Of a stretch of DNA of 64,000 nt, positions 57,374-64,000 are shown piece by piece; position 1 is the stretch's first letter; each line of letters opens with the position of its first letter. Origin of the DNA: Rhodothermales bacterium (GTDB lineage Bacteria > Bacteroidota > Rhodothermia > Rhodothermales > JANQRZ01); NCBI GenBank assembly GCA_028284265.1, contig JANQRZ010000019.1, forward strand, positions 1-64,000. The letters run 5' to 3'. The notes beneath the pieces were generated by a model. It was not told the DNA's origin, did not search any database, and saw only the letters and a program-made list of their open reading frames with translations. The position numbers and the translations under genes are program-made.

Positions 57374-60300
57374 CTACACGTCCGCCACCGTCACCCCAAT
57401 CGAGAGCAGCGCCTCCATCAGGTCCTCCTTCGAGAACGGCTTGCTGAGGTAGGCATCGAAGCCCGAATCGAGGAAGCGTTCGCGGTCGCCGGGCAGCGCA
57501 TAGGCTGTGAGGGCGAGTGCCACCACCGCCTCGTGGTACGGCAGCGCACGCGCCGTCTGAAGCAACTCCACCCCGGTCTGCTCCCCACTGAGGTGGATAT
57601 CGAGCACGAGCGCGTCATACACCGATTCCCTCAATAGGTCGAGCGCCGTGTCCACGTCACCCGCTGCATCCACGCGGTACCGCTCGCCGAGAATGCGCTC
57701 GATCAGGCGGCGCGTATCGTCATTGTCTTCGACGATGAGCACCCGCGAGCGCTCATCGTCCTCCTGTGGCTTCTGCACGCTCTCGCCCTTGGCGAGTGCC
57801 ATCTCGACCGCCTGCTGCACTTGCTCTTCGTCGAAGACGACCGGGAAGGTGAGCGTGAAGGTGCTGCCCTGGCCCTTGGTACTCTCAACCGTGATGGTTC
57901 CATCCATCAGGTTCACGAGGCGCTGCGTAATGGCAAGGCCGAGGCCGCTGCCCCCGCCCTTTCCTTCGGCCTCTTGCTGGAACTCACCGAAGAGGTTCGG
58001 CAGAAACGCTTCATCCATCCCGATGCCTGTATCCCGTATCCACAGCCGAGCATGGGGGCCGTCAAGCGAAGTCCCAACCACCACCTCCCCGTGCTCAGTG
58101 AACTTGATCGCATTCCCGATGAGGTTGTTGAGGATGCGGCGGAGGCACACGGCGTCGAGCGGAGCGATGACCTCAGCAGCTCCTTCATCGACCCGGAGGT
58201 CGATACCCTTCTCATCGGCGAGCGGAGCCAGCAGTCGAACGGCTTGCTGCACCTCTTCTACGATGTCGAGTGGCTCAGGCGAGAATTCCACCTGCTCGGA
58301 TTCCAGACGGGCGAGATCAAGCACGGAGTTGAGTGTCTCCATGAGCCGCTTCCCACTCGTCTCGATAAGCTGCACAAATTCAAGGTTGTCTTCATCCACG
58401 TCTTCGGCGAGCACTCCGGCGAAACCGAGCAGTGCGGTCAGTGGCGTACGAATCTCGTGGCTCATGCTGGCAAGGAACGTAGACTTCTGGCGAGCCAGCG
58501 CCTCAGCCTTGGTGCGTGCCTCCACGAGATCGGCCTCGAACTGCTTGCGCTCGGTTACGTCTCGGCCAGACACGTAGACGTAGGAGCAGTGCTCCTCTTC
58601 ATCACGGATGAGTCGGCTCCGGTGGGCAACCCACCGCTCGTCTCCATCCTTCGTGTGGATTCGGCACTCAAGCGATACTGTCTCGCCATTCTTGAGCGGC
58701 CTCAGCGTCTCTTTTACGAGCGGTTGGTCGTCTTCATGGACCAGCCCGATGAGGCCCTCGTACCCGTCCAGTTCGTCCGGGGTGTATCCGCTGACGCGCT
58801 CGAACGCTGCGGTGGCCCACACAATCTCGGTCGTCTTGTCGGCGTCGATGCGTAGCGCATAGGCGAAATCCGCGGCCAGTTCGGAGATGGCCCGGTAGCG
58901 CCCTTCGCTTTGCTGGAAAGCGGCTTCGGCTTCGCCGCGTCCAGACCGTTCCACCACAAGCGCTACGAGGTCAGCGATGGCAACGGCAAAGTCCTGCTCA
59001 TCCTCGGTCCAAGCACGAGACTCACCGAGATGCTCTAGCGCGACGAACCCGATGACATGGTCCCGTCGCCGGACTGGAGCCGAGAGCACCGCGTGGACGC
59101 CGTTTCGTGCATGGTAGACATCGAGTCCAAAACGTTCCGACGCAGGCTTGCCGAGCACGTTCTCCGTCGCCACCACGCGCTGCCGACTGAGGAGGTCGAA
59201 TGTATCGGCCATCGACTCGGTGCGGAACGGGGAATCGGTGCGATGCGCATCATCGTCGAGCACATAGAGGTCGCGGCACTGCACCTCGCCTGCGTCGTCG
59301 TCGAGCAGCCACAGACTGACTCGCCCAGTGTTGGTGACACGGGCGGCAGCGGCTGTCACCTGCTGCAACACCTCATCGGCCTCGCCCCCCAGCGACGAGA
59401 GTTCTGTGAGCACCTTCTGCCAAACGAGACGGCGCTCGCTCTGGGTGCGCTCCTGCTCCTCACGGCTTCGCTGTTCGGTCACATCGCGCAGCACGCCTGC
59501 CCGACCGATGATCTCGCCTGTTTCGTCCATCCACGGGTGCGCGTTGTCTTCCACCCAGCGCACGTCGCCATCTGCCGTTCGGAGTTGATACAGAAAGAGG
59601 GTGGCTCCCTCGCCATCCTTCTGTCCGGCGATCATCTTGCGCTCTTCGATGAGCATTTCCAGTCCGCCTTGTTCGGCGAGTTCATCGGGCGCGTAACCCG
59701 TCAGGGCTTTGATCGAGGCACTGACGTGATCGTAGCCATCGCTCCCAGAATGGCGGCGGTAGAACACGAGGCCGGTGGCCTCGGCGATGGTACGGAGCGA
59801 GGCTTCGCTGTCGCGCAGCGCATGCAGGGCCTTTCGCTCCTCGGTGATGTCTTCGATGGTCCCCTCGTAGTAGAGCAGTCGCCCCTCTGCGTCGCGGACA
59901 GCCCGCGTATTTTCGCGTGTGCAGACATCCTCTCCGTCGCGCTCCCACCACGCCTCGTAGTTCTCCACCCGCCCTTCGTTCTGGAGCCGCTCGGTGAAGG
60001 CGTCTCGGGAATAGGTAATGGCGTCGGAGACCTCTTCGCCGAGTAGCTCATCCACGCTCTCGCATCCGAGCAGACGGGCGAAGGCGGGGTTAGCATACAG
60101 GATGCGCCCCTCCTCTGTCGTCCGGTACAACCCGATGGGCATGTGTTCGGCGAGATCGCGGAAGATGACTTCTGCCGACGCGTCATCGGACTCGTGCGAT
60201 GCGGGATGCTCCTTCCGCCACCGCAATGCCTTCGCCACGGCGACGCCGAGGCGCTCTAGGTCGGACATGTTGACCACGTCCCGCGCCCCGGCTTCGAGCA

Positions 60301-60580
60301 ACGCGACCACCGTGCCTTCTTTGCTCTCTTCCGTAATGACGATTACGGGCACGCGCACGGCCTGACGCTCAACCCACGCCAGCACATCCCACGATGACAA
60401 CCCCGGCAGGCCGTGCTGGACGATGAGCAGGTCCGAGACGCCTCGGTGCAGGTTTTCGCCGAGCGCTTCGGGCTGGGCAATAAACTGCGGACGGGGATCG
60501 TATCCAGCGCGCCGGAGCGCGGCGAGGAGGTTGTCGGCAGGATCGGGGGCCGCGAGTAGAAAATGAAGGGGGGATATCAT
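57374..60580 (-). CDS. Soluble hybrid histidine kinase (pseudo-REC, PAS, GAF, HisKA-HATPase, REC)
   Basis: The 1068-residue protein has no transmembrane segment. A receiver-like domain at 1-125 has Gln where the phospho-acceptor Asp is expected (SDLLIVQHGLPG). PAS domains follow at about 145-265 (DLAEHMPIGLYRTTEEGRIL) and 270-390, a GAF at about 400-560 (VTNTGRVSLWLLDDDAGEVQ), and a PAS at about 565-690. HisKA contains LASMSHEIRTPLTALLGFAG (His near 704), and HATPase has NNLIGNAIKFTEHG and GGGSGLGLAITQRL. A true receiver at about 940-1065 has acceptor Asp in ALVLDIHLSGEQTG near 992. The start MISPLHFLLAAPDP was preferred over an upstream start. It probably senses cytoplasmic redox or ligand signals; no cognate regulator is beside it. 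Confidence 0.9.
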   Translation of the reverse strand: MISPLHFLLAAPDPADNLLAALRRAGYDPRPQFIAQPEALGENLHRGVSDLLIVQHGLPGLSSWDVLAWVERQAVRVPVIVITEESKEGTVVALLEAGARDVVNMSDLERLGVAVAKALRWRKEHPASHESDDASAEVIFRDLAEHMPIGLYRTTEEGRILYANPAFARLLGCESVDELLGEEVSDAITYSRDAFTERLQNEGRVENYEAWWERDGEDVCTRENTRAVRDAEGRLLYYEGTIEDITEERKALHALRDSEASLRTIAEATGLVFYRRHSGSDGYDHVSASIKALTGYAPDELAEQGGLEMLIEERKMIAGQKDGEGATLFLYQLRTADGDVRWVEDNAHPWMDETGEIIGRAGVLRDVTEQRSREEQERTQSERRLVWQKVLTELSSLGGEADEVLQQVTAAAARVTNTGRVSLWLLDDDAGEVQCRDLYVLDDDAHRTDSPFRTESMADTFDLLSRQRVVATENVLGKPASERFGLDVYHARNGVHAVLSAPVRRRDHVIGFVALEHLGESRAWTEDEQDFAVAIADLVALVVERSGRGEAEAAFQQSEGRYRAISELAADFAYALRIDADKTTEIVWATAAFERVSGYTPDELDGYEGLIGLVHEDDQPLVKETLRPLKNGETVSLECRIHTKDGDERWVAHRSRLIRDEEEHCSYVYVSGRDVTERKQFEADLVEARTKAEALARQKSTFLASMSHEIRTPLTALLGFAGVLAEDVDEDNLEFVQLIETSGKRLMETLNSVLDLARLESEQVEFSPEPLDIVEEVQQAVRLLAPLADEKGIDLRVDEGAAEVIAPLDAVCLRRILNNLIGNAIKFTEHGEVVVGTSLDGPHARLWIRDTGIGMDEAFLPNLFGEFQQEAEGKGGGSGLGLAITQRLVNLMDGTITVESTKGQGSTFTLTFPVVFDEEQVQQAVEMALAKGESVQKPQEDDERSRVLIVEDNDDTRRLIERILGERYRVDAAGDVDTALDLLRESVYDALVLDIHLSGEQTGVELLQTARALPYHEAVVALALTAYALPGDRERFLDSGFDAYLSKPFSKEDLMEALLSIGVTVADV

Positions 60581-60844
60581 CTGAAACAAGGCAAAGCGTG
60601 GTGGTGGCCATAGGGGGATGCAAACGCGGTGCCACCGCACACTATAGTGCCCATCTAGGTAAACATTACGATATCCCTGATTTTATGGCTCTTTCTGGGC
60701 ACAACCCTTCCTCCACCTATTTCGGAACTACCGCTTACCCTTCTGAACTGCATAGACCCTGCACTGGATACCCTCCCCCTGCCGTGTGCCGACACTCGGG
60801 ACGCTACCAAACTGCTATCTTTCCCGGATCAGTCCCCTGCTGCT

Positions 60845-61765
60845 ATGCATGAGTCTTCTGCTTTTGCCCTGGCCCTCCTCGGTTCGGATGGAATAGGTCG
60901 CGTCACGACGCAGCGCTTGCTGTCTCACTTCCCGACCTATGAGGCGCTTCGCGCGACCCCACGCGAGCAGGTGCTCCTTCGCATCAAAAGCGCCCCGAAC
61001 GCGGTCGCTCTCGTCGGCCACCTTTTCGATGACGAGAGCATGGGGCCTGCCCTCGCTGAAGCAGAGAAAACGCTGAATATGCTCGAAGCGCAGCGCGTGG
61101 AGGTTCTCACCGCACACGACCCGCGCTGGCCGGTTGGCCTCACCGACCTTGACCGAAGCGACCGCCCCGTCCTGCTCTATGCCTACGGCCACGCAGACGT
61201 GCTCGCCCGACCTTCCGTAGCACTGTTCGCCCGTCCTCCGCTGCCGGGCCCCGCCTTCGAGGTTGCCCAAGACCTCGTACGGAAGCTCATCGGGCACGGT
61301 GTCGTGGTGGTGGCCGGAGCCGAGCACGGGTTCGATGTGGTCGTCCACAAGCTCTGCGCGATGGCCGGGCACCCGTCGATCCTCGTAGCCAATGCCGGGA
61401 TGGGGCGGATTCCGAAACCGATGCGTCCCATCGTCAGTGCTGTCGTCCGGGCAGGTGGCGTGCTTATCTCCCCGTTCCCGATGGCCCACGGCCCCTTCGG
61501 CCATGATGATGCCGAGCGTGCCCTCGTAATGGCCGCTGCGGCCCGCGCCTCAGCGTTCTTCGCGGTACCGCCCGACTCGCATGAGATGCGTGCCCTAACG
61601 TGGGCCATCGAGCAGGACCGCCCTACCTTCGGCGTCGAGGGCGAGAACGGCTTGCCCGACCGCGCCCATGCTCTCAACCGTCCACTCGATCTTGACTGGG
61701 TTGTGGCGGCAGCCTCACCGGAGAGCGCCAACCTTTCGTCCCCCGAACCCACCCACGAAGCGTGA
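60845..61765 (+). CDS. DprA/Smf-like protein with a degenerate nucleic-acid motif
   Basis: The 306-residue protein begins with an HhH-like region (LLGSDGIGRVTTQRLLSHFP). A Rossmann-like DprA domain follows at about 85-290 (VLLYAYGHADVLARPSVALF, VVVVAGAEHGFDVVVHKLCA, GGVLISPFPMAHGPFGHDDA). In DprA the stretch PxRNRIIAGLS binds single-stranded DNA; here it is GPFGHDDAERALVMAA with the key Arg pair lost, and the GxRxxS loop is changed to LFARPPLPG. So it is a distant member, perhaps without DNA protection activity. It overlaps the next gene with GTGA, so the two are translated together. Confidence 0.75.
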   Translation: MHESSAFALALLGSDGIGRVTTQRLLSHFPTYEALRATPREQVLLRIKSAPNAVALVGHLFDDESMGPALAEAEKTLNMLEAQRVEVLTAHDPRWPVGLTDLDRSDRPVLLYAYGHADVLARPSVALFARPPLPGPAFEVAQDLVRKLIGHGVVVVAGAEHGFDVVVHKLCAMAGHPSILVANAGMGRIPKPMRPIVSAVVRAGGVLISPFPMAHGPFGHDDAERALVMAAAARASAFFAVPPDSHEMRALTWAIEQDRPTFGVEGENGLPDRAHALNRPLDLDWVVAAASPESANLSSPEPTHEA

Positions 61766-62673
61766 CGTCTCCACCGCCCCGCACCCTCTTCGTCTTCCTC
61801 GATGGTGTCGGGCTTGGTCCGCCGGACGAGGCAAATCCGCTCCATACCCTCACCCTGCCGAGCTTCGAGCGGATGGCGGGTGGACAGCGCTGGGACAGCG
61901 AGATCCATCCTATTTCCCAGCCTAATCACGTCTTCCAGCCCATCGACGCGACGCTCGGCGTGGCGGGCCTGCCGCAAAGTGGAACGGGGCAGGCGACCCT
62001 CTTTACCGGCGTCAACTGCGCCGAGCGAGCCGGACGGCACTTCGGCCCGTACCCGCACTCAACCTCGAAGCCAGTCATCGCCCACCATAACTTGTTCGTG
62101 CAGTTGCGCGAGGCTGGGCGGACGGGCGCATTTGCCAATGCCTACCCCGACCGTTTCTTCCGGTTTGTCGAGGCGCGCAACCGCTGGACGGTCACGACGC
62201 TCTGCTGCGTCGAGGCCGAGGTTAAGCTTCGCCGGGAGGATGATTTGCGGAACGGCGAGGCCCTTGCTGCTGACCTCACTGCGAGCGCATGGCGCGAGAG
62301 CCTTGGTCTCGATGTGCCACTCCTCGCCGAGCGCGAGGCCGGAGAGCGTCTCGCCCGCCTCAGCCCCGAAGCCGACCTCGTCCTGTTCGAGTATTACCTC
62401 ACTGACAAGGCCGGGCACAGCCAAGACCTCGGACGAGCCACCGCTGTGCTTCGCTCACTCGATGCCTTCTTCTGTGGCCTCCTCGACGCGCTCGGGTCGG
62501 ACGATTTACTCATCGTCACAAGCGATCATGGTAACCTCGAAGACCTCGCCACGAAGAGCCATACCCGGAATCCGGTTCCACTCGTCGCGCTGGGGCGTGG
62601 AGCGGAGGCACTGGCTGGCGTGGAAAGCCTCGTAGACGTGACGCCTACCCTCGTCGCCAGCATGAACAAGTAG
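61762..62673 (+). CDS. Alkaline-phosphatase-superfamily metalloenzyme (phosphomutase-like)
   Basis: The 303-residue protein contains FVFLDGVGLGPPDEANP, with the first metal-binding Asp, at residues 10-26. The nucleophile region is GLPQSGTGQATLFTGVNC, and the C-terminal metal site is LIVTSDHGNLEDLATKSHTR (Asp-His-Gly and His). This order is that of metalloenzymes such as phosphopentomutase and phosphoglycerate mutase (apgM type), but it is shorter than both. It probably transfers or hydrolyses a phosphoryl group; the substrate is unknown. The GTG start overlaps the DprA-like stop, and a terminator follows. Confidence 0.85.
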   Translation: MTSPPPRTLFVFLDGVGLGPPDEANPLHTLTLPSFERMAGGQRWDSEIHPISQPNHVFQPIDATLGVAGLPQSGTGQATLFTGVNCAERAGRHFGPYPHSTSKPVIAHHNLFVQLREAGRTGAFANAYPDRFFRFVEARNRWTVTTLCCVEAEVKLRREDDLRNGEALAADLTASAWRESLGLDVPLLAEREAGERLARLSPEADLVLFEYYLTDKAGHSQDLGRATAVLRSLDAFFCGLLDALGSDDLLIVTSDHGNLEDLATKSHTRNPVPLVALGRGAEALAGVESLVDVTPTLVASMNK

Positions 62674-62709
62674 CGGGGCCGTGCCTTTGAGCACGGCCCC
62701 GCTTGGTTT
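62672..62709. terminator. Bidirectional terminator between convergent genes
   Basis: A perfect 13-bp stem (62672-62684 with 62691-62703) lies at the stop codon of the phosphomutase-like gene, between it and the convergent S46 peptidase stop. The T-content beside it is weak on the plus strand (TGGTTT). Confidence 0.75.
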
Positions 62710-62728
62710 ACTATCTGGTCTGTCCAGA

Positions 62729-64000
62729 CTACCGCATCATCATAGTCTTGCCAGCGCGAAGCTCGTCGGCGATGCGCTCGGCGTCGTAGACGCTTTCGAG
62801 CACCTCCAGCATCCCGCGCGAGTCCACGCCAACCGTCCGGTTCTGGTACGGCAGGTAGATGTAGTCCCCCGGCAGGCTCTGGATGTTGCCGTCGAAGGCG
62901 ACGCCAACCACTTCGAGGTCGCGGTTGAGCATCGGCGAGCCGGAGTTGCCGCCGATGATGTCGTTCGTGGTGACGAAGTTGTACGGCGTCGTGAGGTCGA
63001 GGGCTTCCGGGATTGGCAGCCAACGGTCCGGGAGGCCGAAGAAGTCCTCATTCTCGGCGTCGGCTTGGAAGCTGAAGTGCCGGTCATAGAGGCCGTAGAA
63101 CGAGGTGTACGGCGGCGCGACGGTGCCGTTGTAGTTATAGCCCTGCACCACACCATCGTTGATACGGAGCGAGAAGGTCGCGTCCGGCGGAATCTCCGTG
63201 CCATAGACCTCGAACCGGGCACGAGCCAGTTGCCCTGCTAGCTCGCCGACCTGAGCGCCGAGGGCTCCATTCTGCTGCTGGAACTGAATGTAGCTCGGCC
63301 AGATAGCTGCTGCGACGGCAAGCGCCGGATCGTCCGACGCCATCAGGTCGCCGCCCATCGCTGTTTCGGTGCCACTCTGTGTCACGAACGCCGACCCGTC
63401 GAAGATCGACCGGGCGGCCTGTTCCACCGAGCGCCCCTGCAGGATGGCCTGGACGACATCGCTGTCCGCGCCCAAGTAGTGGACGAAGTCGGCGAGCCGG
63501 GCCTCGATGAGCATCCGTTCGAGGTCCGCTGGGCGACCATCCTCGACGCCAAGGGCTGTACCGCGGAACTGGTCGTTCTGCGTCGCTGCATGGGCGTGGG
63601 CGTTGAGCGCCCGCGTGAGCGTGTTCGAGGCCACCACCGAGCCGGGGTTCATCCCGATGAATGCGCCGAACTCGGCCCCGAGCTGCCCGGCCTCGCGGCG
63701 GTTCTGCGCGATCTGGTCGAAGAGGTCGCCGTACTCGGCCCGGAGCTGCGGGTCGTTCTCGACCTCCATCCGGAAGGCGCGCTCGGCAGCGGCACGGCGG
63801 GCGATGACATAGGGATCACGAAGCCCCTCGACACGGCCCGTGTACGCCTTACGTCCGTTGGAGAGCGAGAAGTACGTGTCCTCGATCTGCGGCGTCTGCG
63901 GGTCGTTGGGGTGCATATCCACGAACCGCTCGTACACGTCAGCGCGGGTTTTGAGGAGGTGAAGCGTGCTCGGCTCCTGCACGTCGCGCCGGTATTCAAG
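62729..64000 (-). CDS. S46-family dipeptidyl-peptidase (N-terminus cut off by the window edge)
   Basis: The visible 423 residues form the C-terminal half of a DPP7/DPP11-type serine peptidase of about 700-750 residues. The catalytic Ser is in NDIIGGNSGSPMLNRD, and AFDGNIQSLPGDYIYLP follows. The catalytic His and Asp lie in the missing N-terminal part. In this family the residue 18 positions after the Ser decides the specificity: Arg in DPP11 (acidic P1), Gly in DPP7 (hydrophobic P1). Here it is Gly, so DPP7-like use of hydrophobic residues is expected (family knowledge applied to this sequence). It would release dipeptides from peptides in the periplasm. The helical region ERAFRMEVENDPQLRAEYGD is typical for S46. 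Confidence 0.92.
   Translation of the reverse strand, partial: LEYRRDVQEPSTLHLLKTRADVYERFVDMHPNDPQTPQIEDTYFSLSNGRKAYTGRVEGLRDPYVIARRAAAERAFRMEVENDPQLRAEYGDLFDQIAQNRREAGQLGAEFGAFIGMNPGSVVASNTLTRALNAHAHAATQNDQFRGTALGVEDGRPADLERMLIEARLADFVHYLGADSDVVQAILQGRSVEQAARSIFDGSAFVTQSGTETAMGGDLMASDDPALAVAAAIWPSYIQFQQQNGALGAQVGELAGQLARARFEVYGTEIPPDATFSLRINDGVVQGYNYNGTVAPPYTSFYGLYDRHFSFQADAENEDFFGLPDRWLPIPEALDLTTPYNFVTTNDIIGGNSGSPMLNRDLEVVGVAFDGNIQSLPGDYIYLPYQNRTVGVDSRGMLEVLESVYDAERIADELRAGKTMMMR

Noticed and set aside
60845-62673. Idea that the DprA-like gene and its neighbour form a phage-defence system
   Set aside because: No nuclease, helicase, CARF or other defence gene lies nearby, and the flanks are housekeeping or peptidase genes.

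Overview
The window looks like a chromosomal segment of a GC-rich Bacteroidota bacterium, most likely the Rhodothermales/Rubricoccaceae side of the phylum (inference). The reasons are several proteins with C-terminal type IX secretion (T9SS) sorting domains, a PorV/PorQ-family barrel, large TonB-dependent receptors with an N-terminal carboxypeptidase-regulatory-like domain, an S46 dipeptidyl-peptidase, a YpdA/bacilliredoxin pair, and weak or absent Shine-Dalgarno sequences with many GTG/TTG starts. Both edges cut genes: a T9SS-type secreted protein at base 1 and an S46 peptidase at base 64000. I saw no rRNA, tRNA, CRISPR array, insertion sequence or phage gene.

Layout. 1-9.8 kb (mostly minus strand): secreted and surface proteins (a partial secreted protein, a small zinc-ribbon protein, an M12-like metalloprotease, a HAD hydrolase, a BNR-repeat protein, an M1 aminopeptidase). 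9.9-18.3 kb: housekeeping genes rho, rnhB, aroK and truA, a kelch lipoprotein, arginine deiminase, then tadA overlapping a YpdA-type reductase. 18.3-32.8 kb (minus): an accessory surface locus with a GNAT acetyltransferase, a heptaheme-TPR lipoprotein, a PorV-like barrel, a 1219-residue secreted protein with calcium-binding-like repeats, and two tandem TonB receptors. 32.9-36.6 kb (minus): serA, engB, sucD, tatA. 36.8-44.4 kb: adenosine deaminase, a hybrid histidine kinase overlapping aroA, an MGMT-like protein, an SPFH protein, murB. 44.4-49.4 kb: a degenerate ADP-ribosylglycohydrolase, ccmB-ccmC-ccmD-ccmE, a DUF1499 protein, mgtE. 49.5-64 kb: rsmA, a MerR/TipAS regulator, a YdeI-like protein, a bacilliredoxin, an NlpC/P60 lipoprotein, greA, mtgA, threonine aldolase, a membrane protein, a patatin, a large multi-PAS hybrid kinase, a DprA-like protein, a phosphomutase-like metalloenzyme and the S46 peptidase.

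How the parts connect. The Ccm genes encode a haem-delivery apparatus whose CcmE carries a Cys haem ligand in place of His; the heptaheme lipoprotein 26 kb away is an obvious client. YpdA and the bacilliredoxin together suggest bacillithiol-type redox control. The receptor, secreted protein, PorV-like barrel and cytochrome locus is the best candidate for an uncharacterised cell-surface system. Smaller oddities include an ADP-ribosylglycohydrolase fold that has lost its metal ligands, a DprA-like protein without the usual nucleic-acid motif, a pseudo-receiver at the head of a sensor kinase, five convergent gene pairs that overlap by exactly four bases at their stop codons, and two kinds of intergenic palindromic repeat.
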